Below the pieces are notes generated by a model. It was not told the DNA's origin, did no database searches, and worked only from the letters and a program-made list of their open reading frames with translations. Positions 5,501 through 14,665 of a stretch of DNA of 31,676 nucleotides are shown here, in pieces; position 1 is the stretch's first letter, and the number at the start of each line of letters is the position of its first letter. The DNA comes from Clostridiaceae bacterium (GTDB lineage: Bacteria > Bacillota > Clostridia > Oscillospirales > Acutalibacteraceae). The DNA is taken from NCBI GenBank assembly GCA_016295895.1, contig JAEDKI010000003.1, forward strand, positions 1-31,676, read 5' to 3'. The position numbers and the translations under genes are program-made.

Positions 5501-6444
5501 TGAATTCAATTCCCGATTCTTTTCACCATATTCCCGTGCTTTTTGAGGAAACCGTTGATTCGCTGAACATAAAACCGGACGGAATATATGTTGACTGCAC
5601 GGCGGGCGGAGGCGGTCACTCCCGTGAGATAGCCAAACGGCTCACAACGGGCAGGCTGATTTCGATAGACCGTGACCCGCAGGCGATCGAAACGCTCAGA
5701 TCGAGGCTTTCGGAATTTGAATGCGTAACGCTTGTTCACGATAATTTCTTTAATATTAAAAACATAATATCATCTCTCGGCATAAGCGGAGCGGACGGGA
5801 TTTTAGCCGATCTCGGAGTCAGCTCCCATCAGCTTGACGAGCCGTCGAGAGGGTTTTCGTTTCATCACGATGCGCCGCTTGACATGAGAATGAGTCTGGA
5901 GGGTGTGAGCGCCGCTCAGGTGATAAATTCCCTTGAACAGAGAGAGCTTCAAAGAATAATCTTTGAATACGGAGAAGAAAAATTCGCTCCTTCAATTTCA
6001 AAGGCGATTGTCAGAGCGAGAGAACAAAAGCCGATTGAAACGACCCTTGAGCTTGCGGAAATAATCAAATCCGCCGTTCCTGCCGCCGCAAGGCGGGACG
6101 GGCATCCTGCAAGAAGAACCTTTCAGGCAATTCGGATTTATGTTAACGGCGAGCTTGACGGGCTTGAAAATGCGGTTTCGGATATGTTTGATTGTCTGAA
6201 TCCCGGCGGAAGGCTAAGCATAATAACCTTCCATTCGCTTGAGGACAGAGCGGTGAAGCATGTTTTTTCATCGCTGACGAAGGGCTGCACCTGCCCGAAA
6301 AATTTCCCGGTTTGCGTTTGCGGCAAAAAGCCGAGGGCAAAGGTGATGAAAGCAGTATCTCCCGGTGAGCAGGAGCTTGCCGATAATTCAAGAAGCCGAA
6401 GCGCAAGGCTGCGAACGGCTGAAAAACTGACCGATAACGGTTAA
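5497..6444 (+). CDS. rsmH: 16S rRNA (cytosine-1402-N4) methyltransferase RsmH
   Basis: 315 residues, standard length (also named MraW). It uses S-adenosylmethionine to methylate C1402 in the decoding centre of 16S rRNA. Motifs are the SAM loop VDCTAGGGGHS (32-42), SIDRDP (56-61), DGILADLGVSSHQLD and RGFSFHHDAPLDMRM. A Cys-rich stretch CTCPKNFPVCVCGKKP near the C terminus is a normal family feature. The ATG overlaps the mraZ stop as ATGA, implying translational coupling; GAGGGA lies about 7 bases upstream. It stands second in the dcw cluster, its usual place. Confidence 0.96.
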   Translation: MMNSIPDSFHHIPVLFEETVDSLNIKPDGIYVDCTAGGGGHSREIAKRLTTGRLISIDRDPQAIETLRSRLSEFECVTLVHDNFFNIKNIISSLGISGADGILADLGVSSHQLDEPSRGFSFHHDAPLDMRMSLEGVSAAQVINSLEQRELQRIIFEYGEEKFAPSISKAIVRAREQKPIETTLELAEIIKSAVPAAARRDGHPARRTFQAIRIYVNGELDGLENAVSDMFDCLNPGGRLSIITFHSLEDRAVKHVFSSLTKGCTCPKNFPVCVCGKKPRAKVMKAVSPGEQELADNSRSRSARLRTAEKLTDNG

Positions 6445-6498
6445 AAACGACGGATGGCCGTGGCGTTATTGCCCGGTAAAGAAAGGAGGAAAGAGGAA

Positions 6499-7008
6499 AT
6501 GGCTGATTATAACCGCAGTGAAGCATACGACCTTTCGCTGTATGACATGCCCGTGATAAAGTCAAATGCGGCGCCGCAGCTTCAGCCGGAGCTTCCCGAG
6601 CGCAGGCGGCAGAATGCACCGCAGAGAGATACCCGCAAGTCTGTTGTTCAGCTCAGAAAAAGCTCCGTTTCCTCTGCTCTCCGTGCACTTAAAATCTTTA
6701 TGGTTTCCGCTGTATTGGCGGTTCTCTGCTTTTCAATCTTGTTTTCCAAAATCAGTCTTATACTGATTGAAAATGAGGCGGCGAATGTTGAAATGAAGCT
6801 CAGCGAGGCGAGAAGCGAAAACACAAGGCTTGTAATGCAGCTCAACTCAATTGCTTCAATTGAAAAAGTTGACGAATATGCTGTTTCCGTTTTGGGGATG
6901 CATCAGCTCGAAAGATATCAGATCCACTACTTTGAAAACTCGGATGGCGACAAGGTAGCGGTGGCAGGTGGCAAAACCGTTGAGAGCAAAGCCGAAACTG
7001 AAGGCTGA
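6499..7008 (+). CDS. ftsL: Cell division protein FtsL-like
   Basis: 169 residues with the bitopic plan of FtsL/DivIC: a cytoplasmic N-terminal region of about 65 residues rich in charged residues, one transmembrane helix (about 66-90), then an extracytoplasmic coiled coil (about 92-120) ending MHQLERYQIHYFEN. Similarity to FtsL is weak in all lineages, and the call rests on topology and position between rsmH and the class B PBP. It would form the FtsQ-FtsL-FtsB complex that activates septal peptidoglycan synthesis. The ATG at 6499 is preferred over an upstream in-frame ATG (6454) because AAGGAGG and AAGAGG precede it. The N-terminal cytoplasmic part is longer than in Bacillus. Confidence 0.8.
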   Translation: MADYNRSEAYDLSLYDMPVIKSNAAPQLQPELPERRRQNAPQRDTRKSVVQLRKSSVSSALRALKIFMVSAVLAVLCFSILFSKISLILIENEAANVEMKLSEARSENTRLVMQLNSIASIEKVDEYAVSVLGMHQLERYQIHYFENSDGDKVAVAGGKTVESKAETEG

Positions 7009-7074
7009 GGCTGTTTAAATTGTTTTGTCTGCATACGAAAAGCGGTTGCAAGCATATGTATATGTTATAGTCAA

Positions 7075-7165
7075 GGCTGTCTCAATTTTCAGCGGGTTAA
7101 AAGCTGTTTCCGATGCATTTGTTTATCGGGAATGAGGATTTTGTACGCTTTATTTTGAGACAGCG
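7075..7165. mobile_element. Short element with GGCTGTCTCAA terminal inverted repeats
   Basis: GCTGTCTCAA (7076-7085) and TTGAGACAGC (7155-7164) form perfect 10-bp inverted repeats about 90 bases apart in the 218-base gap between ftsL and the PBP gene. The TIR resembles ends of IS1182-type and related elements as I recall them, so a small non-autonomous MITE is likely. It could equally act as a long-range hairpin, since TTTTTTT follows at 7168-7175 and could attenuate transcription inside the dcw operon. No clear target-site duplication was seen. Confidence 0.5.
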
Positions 7166-7226
7166 TTATTTTTTTGCGTAGTTTTAACGGCAAAACTGCT
7201 TATTATTTGAAAGGAAGGCACGGCTT

Positions 7227-9515
7227 TTGAAAAAGGTATCGCCAAAGAGAAAATTGTTTTTAAGGGCCGCAACGGTCTTTTTGTTGCTTTCGGTTCTTGT
7301 TTTCGGTTCGTCGGCGGCGAACCTTGTCAGAATTCAGCTTGTTGACAGCGAACAGTACAAAGAACAGGCAGAAAAAAATCAGCTCCATGACACCGAGATT
7401 TCCGCTGAAAGAGGAATTATTTATGACGCCAACGGAACCGTGCTTGCAAAGAGTGCTTCGGTCTGGAAGGTTTATATCAAGCCTGCCAAGATTGAAAACG
7501 AGGATTTCAAAAACGACCTTTGCAGAAAGCTCTCGGAGATAACGGGAGTTGAGCTTGAAACAATAAAAGAAAAGGCTGATAAAAGCAAATATGCATATCT
7601 GGTTATCAAACGACAGATTGAATTTGAGGAAAAAGAGAAAATAGCCGAACTGCTGACTCAATACTATGAATACCATGTAATCGGCGATAACGGTGGCGAG
7701 CTGACAGGCACGAAAAAAAGAATTTATTACAGCTCTGCCCTCGGAATTGACCCCGATGTTAAAAGATATTATCCTTACGGAACGCTGGCGTCGAACGTAA
7801 TCGGATTTACGGGAACCGACGACATCGGCCGTTCGGGAATCGAGCTTAAATATGACAGCATTCTGACCGGCACTCCCGGCAGAATAATAACCGCACAAAA
7901 CGGCAAAAGCGATGTCATGAGCCGTGAATTTGAAACGGTTTATGACGCTGTCAGAGGAACGAGCCTTGTGCTGACAATCGATGAGGTTATTCAGCGATAT
8001 CTTGAAGATGCGCTTGAACAGGCTTATGTTGATTCAAAGGGCAAGGGAGCTTACGGGATTATCATGGATGTTCACACGGGCGCAATTCTCGCAATGGCGT
8101 CAATGGAAAACTATGACCTTAACGACCCGCAGGCTCTGAGCGACAAGGATAAAGAGGAGCTTGCCGAAATAACCGATGAGGAAGATTATAAAACCGAAAG
8201 AAACAATCTTCTTTTCAGTAAATGGAGAAATTTCATAGTCAGCGATACATATGAGCCGGGTTCGGTTTTCAAAATAATAACCGCCTCCGCAGCGCTTGAA
8301 GAAAACGCCGTGCCGCTTGATATGGCTTACACCTGCACGGGCAAAATTCAGGTTGCGGACAGAACGATAAAATGCCACAAGCGAACAGGCCACGGAACTC
8401 AGACTCTTAAAGAGGGCTTGATGAACTCCTGCAACCCGTTCTTTATTACGGTCGGTCAGAAGCTCGGCGCAGAAAAATTCTTTGAGTATTTTGAGGCGTT
8501 CGGCTTCACGGAAAAGACGGGCATTGACCTGCCCGCAGAAAATGTTCCCATTGCAGGTCAGAACTATCACAGCCTTGACAGCATGGGAATCGTTGAGCTG
8601 TCAAGCTCATCCTTCGGCCAGTCATTTCAGGTAACGCCGATTCAGATGATAACCGCAATCAGCGCAATCGCAAACGGCGGCAAGCTTATGACCCCTTATC
8701 TCGTTCAGAAACAGCTTGACGAAAACGGAAATGTGATTAAAGAAACTCAGCCGAATGTCAGGCGTCAGGTCGTTTCCGAGCAGACCGCAAAGACGGTTGC
8801 CGATATGATGGAAGCCGTTGTTTCAAGCGGAACGGGCAAAAATGCCTATGTTGCTGGCTACAGAGTTGCGGGCAAAACCGGAACTTCTCAGAAGCTCAGC
8901 GCAGGCGGCAAAAAATATGTTGCGTCCTTCGGATGCTTTGCTCCTGCCGATGACCCGGAAATTGCCGTTCTGATTCTCGTTGACGAGCCTGTCGGTCAGA
9001 TCAACGGCGGTCAGATTTGTACCCCCGTTGCGGCAAAGGTTGTTGAAAAAACGCTTGAATATCTCGGCGTTGAAAGGCAGTATACAGAGAAAGAAATGGA
9101 ACTGCTTGACACGAACGCTCCGAACCTTGTCGGCAGTAATGTTGACGATGCAAAGAAGCTGCTCGAAAACGAGGGCTTTGAGGCAAAAGTTGTGGGCGAG
9201 GGCGATGTTGTCGTCACTCAGATGCCGTCATATAATCAGACAATGCCTCAGAACGGAATCATCGTTCTTTACACCGAGCAGGATGCAGAAAGAGTGACGG
9301 TCAAGGTGCCCGACCTCAGGCAGATGAGCGTTTCACAGGCTAATAAATATGCACTTTCCGCAGGATTAAATATCAAGATATCGGGCAATGCTTTGAATGA
9401 GGGAGAGCTTGTTTCTTATGACCAGAGCATTGAACCGGGGGAAGAAGTTGAATACGGAAAAACCGTAACGGTTTATTTCAAATCCAATACGGGCGTTAAT
9501 GACTATGCGGATTAG
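7227..9515 (+). CDS. spoVD: Class B penicillin-binding protein with PASTA domains (SpoVD/FtsI type)
   Basis: 762 residues. Order: a cytoplasmic start, a membrane anchor (about 10-31), a PBP dimer domain containing AERGIIYDANG (60-70), and a transpeptidase domain with SVFK (active S346, K349), SCN (401-403) and KTGT (550-553). Two PASTA repeats follow at about 623-677 and 682-757. It cross-links septal or spore peptidoglycan from lipid II delivered through FtsW. PASTA repeats and the position before murE point to SpoVD/Pbp2 of Firmicutes. Only one class B PBP is present here, where Bacillus has pbpB and spoVD in tandem, so it may be the vegetative FtsI. The start is TTG 7227, with AAAGGAAGG 8 bases upstream. 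An element sits in the upstream gap. Confidence 0.93.
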   Translation: MKKVSPKRKLFLRAATVFLLLSVLVFGSSAANLVRIQLVDSEQYKEQAEKNQLHDTEISAERGIIYDANGTVLAKSASVWKVYIKPAKIENEDFKNDLCRKLSEITGVELETIKEKADKSKYAYLVIKRQIEFEEKEKIAELLTQYYEYHVIGDNGGELTGTKKRIYYSSALGIDPDVKRYYPYGTLASNVIGFTGTDDIGRSGIELKYDSILTGTPGRIITAQNGKSDVMSREFETVYDAVRGTSLVLTIDEVIQRYLEDALEQAYVDSKGKGAYGIIMDVHTGAILAMASMENYDLNDPQALSDKDKEELAEITDEEDYKTERNNLLFSKWRNFIVSDTYEPGSVFKIITASAALEENAVPLDMAYTCTGKIQVADRTIKCHKRTGHGTQTLKEGLMNSCNPFFITVGQKLGAEKFFEYFEAFGFTEKTGIDLPAENVPIAGQNYHSLDSMGIVELSSSSFGQSFQVTPIQMITAISAIANGGKLMTPYLVQKQLDENGNVIKETQPNVRRQVVSEQTAKTVADMMEAVVSSGTGKNAYVAGYRVAGKTGTSQKLSAGGKKYVASFGCFAPADDPEIAVLILVDEPVGQINGGQICTPVAAKVVEKTLEYLGVERQYTEKEMELLDTNAPNLVGSNVDDAKKLLENEGFEAKVVGEGDVVVTQMPSYNQTMPQNGIIVLYTEQDAERVTVKVPDLRQMSVSQANKYALSAGLNIKISGNALNEGELVSYDQSIEPGEEVEYGKTVTVYFKSNTGVNDYAD

Positions 9516-9536
9516 GCTTTTTCAGGAGGATAAAAG

Positions 9537-10985
9537 ATGACTTTAAAAACAATTCTGAGAGATTTCGGCGTTGCCGAAAGCTTTGAAGATACGGAAATAA
9601 CATATATAACCGACAATTCGGCAAAGGTTTGCAAGGGATGTATTTTTATCTGCATCGAGGGCAGACGCTTTGACGGTCACACCAAGGCAAAGGAAGCCAT
9701 TGAGAACGGTGCGGCGGCAGTTGTCGTTCAGAAAGACTTAGGGCTTGAAAAGCAGATTCTTGTTGAAAACACAAGAAGCGCTTATGCCCGCCTTTGCGCC
9801 GCATTTTTCGGCCATCCCGAAAAGAAGCTGAAGCTTATCGGCGTTACGGGAACCAACGGCAAAACAACAACATGCTTCATCATCAAATCCGTTCTTGATT
9901 CTCTCGGTCATAAGACGGGTCTTATCGGAACGGTCAAGAACATCGTCGGCGATAAGGAATATCCCGCTTCGCTGACAACTCCCGATTGCTATGAATTGTT
10001 TTCACTTTTTGCCGAAATGGCAGAATGCGGATGCGAATACTGCGTTATGGAGGTTTCCTCTCAGGCTCTTGACCAGCGCAGGGTTGACGGCGTTCATTTT
10101 GAGGCGGCAATTTTTACGAATCTTACCCGTGACCATCTTGATTATCACGGCTCGTTTGAGAACTACAAAGCCGCAAAGCACAAGCTTTTTGAAAACGCTT
10201 CTCTTGCCGTTGTTAACGGCGATGATGAATGCTCGGAATATATGATAAGCGGAACCGATTGCAGGAGAGTAACTTTTTCGGTCAACGGAGATAACTGCGA
10301 TTATTCCGCAAAGAACATTAAAATCACCGCTTCGGGCGTTCAGTATGAGCTTCTGAGCAATAATAATATCGGAAGGCTGAATTTCGGAGTTCCGGGCAAA
10401 TTCTCGGTTTATAACTCAATGGGAGCGGCGGTTTGTCTTGTTGAGCTCGGCATGGATTTCAAAGCCGTTCTTGACGCACTTGCGGAATGCAAGGGAATCC
10501 CCGGCAGAATGGAGGTCGTTCCGACCGACACGCCCTATACCGTTATCATCGACTACGCTCACACCCCCGACGGGCTTGAAAATGTGTTGACCTGCGTTCG
10601 TGAAATCGCAAAGGGCAAGGTAATATCCGTTTTCGGCTGCGGAGGAGACAGAGATAAAACAAAGCGTCCCATTATGGGCGAAATCGGAGCAAGGCTTTCC
10701 GATATCGCCGTCATCACCTCGGATAACCCGAGAAGCGAAGACCCCGAAGCTATTATAAAAGATATAACTGCGGGAATCGGAAAGCATGAATCGAGGATTA
10801 TCGTTGACAGCGACCGCACGCAGGCTATCAGAAAGGCTCTTGAAGCGGCGCAGGAGGGCGATATAGTAGTGCTTGCGGGCAAGGGTCAGGAAACTTATCA
10901 GATTCTTGCAAGCGGTAAAATTCACTATGACGAAAGAGAAGTAGTTGCAGGAATACTTTCCGGAAAAACGGAGGCAGGCAAATGA
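9537..10985 (+). CDS. murE: UDP-MurNAc-L-Ala-D-Glu:meso-diaminopimelate ligase
   Basis: 482 residues, a cytoplasmic Mur ligase that adds the third residue of the stem peptide. P-loop VTGTNGKTTT (103-112), the central-domain lysine in NYKAAKHKLF (probably the carbamylated K214), IIDYAHTPDGL, and the C-terminal DNPR motif (396-399) within SDNPRSEDP. DNPR recognises meso-diaminopimelate, so the cell wall is predicted to be mDAP type. CAGGAGG precedes the ATG, 22 bases after the PBP stop. The stop overlaps murF by 4 bases. Confidence 0.97.
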   Translation: MTLKTILRDFGVAESFEDTEITYITDNSAKVCKGCIFICIEGRRFDGHTKAKEAIENGAAAVVVQKDLGLEKQILVENTRSAYARLCAAFFGHPEKKLKLIGVTGTNGKTTTCFIIKSVLDSLGHKTGLIGTVKNIVGDKEYPASLTTPDCYELFSLFAEMAECGCEYCVMEVSSQALDQRRVDGVHFEAAIFTNLTRDHLDYHGSFENYKAAKHKLFENASLAVVNGDDECSEYMISGTDCRRVTFSVNGDNCDYSAKNIKITASGVQYELLSNNNIGRLNFGVPGKFSVYNSMGAAVCLVELGMDFKAVLDALAECKGIPGRMEVVPTDTPYTVIIDYAHTPDGLENVLTCVREIAKGKVISVFGCGGDRDKTKRPIMGEIGARLSDIAVITSDNPRSEDPEAIIKDITAGIGKHESRIIVDSDRTQAIRKALEAAQEGDIVVLAGKGQETYQILASGKIHYDEREVVAGILSGKTEAGK

Positions 10986-12346
10986 AGCCCATAACATTCA
11001 GGCAGGCGGCTCAAGCGGTCGGCTCCGCAACGGAGCTTGACGGAAGCTTCTCTGAGGTTTGCACCGACACGAGAAAAATAACCCCGGGCTGTCTTTTTAT
11101 TGCAATAAAGGGTGAAAATTTTGACGGCAACGATTTTGCCGCAAAAGCGGTTGAAAGCGGAGCACAGGCGGTTATCTGCGAGAGAGACTGCGGGCTTGAC
11201 AGCCGACAGATTGTCGTTGAAAGCTCCCGCAAAGCTCTGCTTGACCTTGCGGGATATTACAGAAGTCTGTTCAGGATTCCCGTTGTCGGAATCACGGGCA
11301 GCGTCGGCAAAACAACAACCAAGGAAATGACCCATGCGGTCATGTCTGCAAAATACAACACTTTGAAAAACGAGGGCAACCTCAATAACGAAATCGGCGT
11401 TCCGCTGACCCTTTTCCGCCTTGAAAAAAGCCATGAAGCGGCGGTTATTGAAATGGGAATGAGCGGCTTTGACGAAATTTCACGCATGACCAAAGCGGTC
11501 AGACCCGATGCGGCAATAATTTCAAACATCGGCGTTTCTCACATTGAAAAGCTCGGCTCAAGAGAGGGTATTCTCAGAGCAAAGCTTGAAATCCTTCACG
11601 GCATGAGCGAAAAAGCTCCGCTGATTCTCAACGGCGACGATGAAATGCTCGTTACCGTTCGCCCCGGAGCGCATCCCGTGATTTATTACGGCATTGACAA
11701 CGAAAATTCATTATTTAAGGCATCAGATATAACCTCCAAAGAAAACGAAACCGTTTTGACTGTCGGTTTCAGCGGCGGCTCGTTGAGAGTGAGCCTGCCC
11801 TTTACGGGCCGCCACAATGTCTATAATGCGCTTGCGGCTGTTGCCGCAGGGTCGCTCTTCGGCATCGAGCCGGGAGACGCCCTTGAAGCTTTGAAAAATT
11901 ATGTTCCCTCGGGAATGAGACAGCGCATTAACAAAAAAAGCGGAATAACCTTTATTGAAGACTGTTATAATGCAAGCCCCGATTCGCAGGCGGCGGCGCT
12001 CTCCGTTCTCGGGGAGATGAAAGCCCGACGCAGGATAGCCGTTATCGGCGATATGCTTGAGCTCGGCCATGTCAGCGAAAAGGCGCATTACGATGTCGGC
12101 GTTAAGGTGGCTGAAAACGGCATTGACGCTCTGTTTACTTACGGCGAGCGTTCCCGTCAGACCGCAAAAGCGGCGGCAGAGTGTGGAGTTAAAACCGTTG
12201 AAAGCTTTGACGATAAGCAGGAGCTATCAAAGGTTCTTGAAGGCTTCCTGAAAGAGGACGATGCAGTTCTCTTTAAGGCGAGCAGGGGAATGAAGCTTGA
12301 AGATGTAATCTATTCAATCTATGATTATCTTGATTCACGAAAATGA
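10982..12346 (+). CDS. murF: UDP-MurNAc-tripeptide:D-Ala-D-Ala ligase
   Basis: 454 residues, a Mur ligase family member that adds D-Ala-D-Ala to complete the pentapeptide precursor. P-loop GITGSVGKTTTKEM (103-116), NEIGVPLTLF, the EMGMSGFDEI block and ISNIGVSHIE are MurF-specific. IEDCYNASPDS in the C-terminal third is the usual substrate loop. The ATG lies in an ATGA overlap with murE, so the two are translationally coupled. murF between murE and mraY is the E. coli-like order; Bacillus has murF elsewhere. Confidence 0.97.
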   Translation: MKPITFRQAAQAVGSATELDGSFSEVCTDTRKITPGCLFIAIKGENFDGNDFAAKAVESGAQAVICERDCGLDSRQIVVESSRKALLDLAGYYRSLFRIPVVGITGSVGKTTTKEMTHAVMSAKYNTLKNEGNLNNEIGVPLTLFRLEKSHEAAVIEMGMSGFDEISRMTKAVRPDAAIISNIGVSHIEKLGSREGILRAKLEILHGMSEKAPLILNGDDEMLVTVRPGAHPVIYYGIDNENSLFKASDITSKENETVLTVGFSGGSLRVSLPFTGRHNVYNALAAVAAGSLFGIEPGDALEALKNYVPSGMRQRINKKSGITFIEDCYNASPDSQAAALSVLGEMKARRRIAVIGDMLELGHVSEKAHYDVGVKVAENGIDALFTYGERSRQTAKAAAECGVKTVESFDDKQELSKVLEGFLKEDDAVLFKASRGMKLEDVIYSIYDYLDSRK

Positions 12347-12370
12347 TTATTTGAAAGGAATGTTCACGGC

Positions 12371-13408
12371 ATGAAAACCGCAGCGGCAATACTGACCGCA
12401 GGCGTCTCAGGGCTTGCGATAACCGCAATTCTCGGCTTGGTTTTTGTTCCGTGGCTTCGTCGGCTGAGATTCGGCAGAACGGTTCTTGAAGCCCGTGAGG
12501 AAAAGCTCACGGGTAAAGATGCTCCGACCATGGGCGGGATATTTTTAATTTTCGGAACCTGCGCCGCAATTCTGCTGACCGTTCTGACCGACAAGATAAT
12601 GGGCGGCGATATAATTGCAAGCGGAAGCGTTATTCCGTCTGAAATGTATACAAAGCTGTTGAGCGGAATACTGACGGCGATTGCCTTCGGATTTATCGGC
12701 TTTGTTGATGACTATGCAAGGTCGGTCAAGGGAATGAACCTCGGCATGACCGTCAGGGAAAAAACTGTTTTGCAGCTTGTGACCTGCGTTGCCTATCTCA
12801 CGAGCCTGTTTATGTCGATGCAGGGCGAGCCTTATATGTTTATTCCGTTCGTCGGCACGGTCAGTATGGGCTTTTTCTATTGGATATTCGGCATTGTTTA
12901 TATTTTTTCTGCCGTAAATGCCGTCAATTATACGGATGGGATTGACGGCCTGTGCGGCGGATTAACCTTAACCACGTCTCTGGCAATCGGCGTTGCGGCG
13001 GCTTTGAAAGGCTTCTTCGGTTTTTCGATGGCGTCGGCGGCTCTTGTCGGAGCGTGTCTCGGATTTCTCGTTTGGAACAGGCACCCTGCCAAGGTGCGAA
13101 TGGGGGAAGGCGGCTCAATGTTTCTGGGCGGCATGGTCGTTGCGCTTGCTTATGCGATCGGCTGCCCGCTGATTCTTTTGCCTGCCGGAATTGTATTTTT
13201 TATTGAGGGCGGCTCAAAAGTTTTGCAGGTTCTTTATTACAAAACGAGCGGCGGAAAGAAACTTCTGAAATCAGCTCCGCTTCACCGCCATCTTGAAATG
13301 AACGGCATGAGCGAGCGGAAAATCGCTTTGATTCTGATTGCCGTCAACATTCTCGGCGGGGTTGCCGCCGTTGCCGTGCTGTATTACGGCGGATATATAT
13401 TGCGCTGA
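12371..13408 (+). CDS. mraY: Phospho-MurNAc-pentapeptide transferase (lipid I synthase)
   Basis: 345 residues with about ten membrane helices. It transfers phospho-MurNAc-pentapeptide from UDP to undecaprenyl phosphate. Family blocks: DAPTMGGIFLI, FIGFVDDYARSVKG with the Asp-Asp pair, NAVNYTDGIDGLCGG, and a C-terminal cytoplasmic loop SAPLHRHLEMNG. The last block normally reads HHH; here the middle His is Arg (305-307), while the outer two are kept. GAAAGGAATG precedes the ATG. murD, which often follows mraY, is missing, and ftsW starts 12 bases on. Confidence 0.96.
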   Translation: MKTAAAILTAGVSGLAITAILGLVFVPWLRRLRFGRTVLEAREEKLTGKDAPTMGGIFLIFGTCAAILLTVLTDKIMGGDIIASGSVIPSEMYTKLLSGILTAIAFGFIGFVDDYARSVKGMNLGMTVREKTVLQLVTCVAYLTSLFMSMQGEPYMFIPFVGTVSMGFFYWIFGIVYIFSAVNAVNYTDGIDGLCGGLTLTTSLAIGVAAALKGFFGFSMASAALVGACLGFLVWNRHPAKVRMGEGGSMFLGGMVVALAYAIGCPLILLPAGIVFFIEGGSKVLQVLYYKTSGGKKLLKSAPLHRHLEMNGMSERKIALILIAVNILGGVAAVAVLYYGGYILR

Positions 13409-13420
13409 GGAGGCAAAGCC

Positions 13421-14665
13421 TTGAAAAAGGAAATTTTAGCTCATTTCGGTATTTTTTATCTCATACGGGATTTATTCTGCCGCAGAAAAAAGCTTAAAGA
13501 CTGCATTGCGACAGGACCGATTGATATAACTTTTCTCGTGCTCGTTATGATAATTCTGACAGTCGGAATTATTATGATGTTTTCGGCAAGCTATGTTAAC
13601 GCATGGTATGATTCATCGTTAAAGAATGACCCGTATTATTACCTTAAAAATCAGCTTCTGTTTGCCTTTATCGGCATAATGCTCATGGCGCTGGTTTCGT
13701 TCATAAAAGCCGATGTATTCAGAGACGCTTCGGGCGTTGCAATGGTGTTTGCATTGCTTTTACTGTTGTATGTTCTGGTTAATCCTTATGAAATACCCGG
13801 CAAGGAGGAGTTCAAACGCTGGATTTGGGTTCCGGGTCTCGGAACATTCCAGCCCTCCGAAATTGCAAAGCTTGCGCTTATTATGTTCATGGCGTTCAGC
13901 CTTGAAAGATATCATAAATTGGTTGAGGGCAAGGCGTGGATGGTATTCCCTTATCTTGGAATAATCTGTTTGGTCTGCGGCCTTGTTTATCTTGAAAACC
14001 ATGTTTCGGGAACTCTGCTGATGCTCGGCATCGGAGTTACCATGCTGTTCCTCGGCGGAGCAAATAAAGGCTGGTTTATCGCAGGCGGAATAGCCGTTGT
14101 GCTTCTTGGCATATTCTTTGTCTTGAACGCAAACAAATTCCTTGAGGGCTATGCGAGCGAAAGAATCAGAATATGGCTGAAGCTTTTAACGGGCGATGAG
14201 TTGACCTCTGCCGAAGCGACGGGTTCGGGCTGGCAAAGCCTGCAATCGCTTTACGCTATCGGTTCGGGCGGTCTTTTCGGCCTCGGCTTCGGCAATTCAA
14301 GGCAGAAGCATATGTATTTGCCCGAGCCGCAGAATGACTTCGTTTTTGCCGTTGTCTGCGAGGAACTCGGATTTATCAGAGCTGTTATTATAATTCTGCT
14401 TTTCGTTCTGCTCGTTGCAAGAGGATTTATTATCGGTCTCAGAGCAAGAAGCAGATACGAGGCTCTGCTTGCCATGGGCATCAGCTTTCAGGTCGGCCTG
14501 CAGGCGGCATTGAATATCGCCGTTGTAACCGCAACCGTGCCGAACACGGGCATAAGTCTTCCGTTCTTCAGCTACGGCGGAACATCGCTTGTTATGCTCC
14601 TTCTTGAGATGGGAATGGTGCTTTCAATTTCGAGAAACAGTGAAAGGAAAAAGAAAGATGCTTGA
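13421..14665 (+). CDS. ftsW: Septal peptidoglycan glycosyltransferase FtsW (SEDS family)
   Basis: 414 residues with about ten membrane helices after a cytoplasmic N terminus of about 40 residues. SEDS motifs: WVPGLGTFQPSEIAKLAL, the extracytoplasmic QSLYAIGSGGLFGLGFGNS loop, QNDFVFAVVCEELGF, and NTGISLPFFSYGGTSL near the C terminus. It polymerises lipid II at the septum with the class B PBP; SpoVE is the sporulation paralogue and cannot be excluded. The start is TTG 13421, after GAGGAGG. It overlaps murG by 8 bases. Confidence 0.94.
   Translation: MKKEILAHFGIFYLIRDLFCRRKKLKDCIATGPIDITFLVLVMIILTVGIIMMFSASYVNAWYDSSLKNDPYYYLKNQLLFAFIGIMLMALVSFIKADVFRDASGVAMVFALLLLLYVLVNPYEIPGKEEFKRWIWVPGLGTFQPSEIAKLALIMFMAFSLERYHKLVEGKAWMVFPYLGIICLVCGLVYLENHVSGTLLMLGIGVTMLFLGGANKGWFIAGGIAVVLLGIFFVLNANKFLEGYASERIRIWLKLLTGDELTSAEATGSGWQSLQSLYAIGSGGLFGLGFGNSRQKHMYLPEPQNDFVFAVVCEELGFIRAVIIILLFVLLVARGFIIGLRARSRYEALLAMGISFQVGLQAALNIAVVTATVPNTGISLPFFSYGGTSLVMLLLEMGMVLSISRNSERKKKDA

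Noticed and set aside
7260..7898. 212-codon minus-strand frame
   Set aside because: It lies wholly within the PBP coding region, which has clear motifs; it is a shadow frame.
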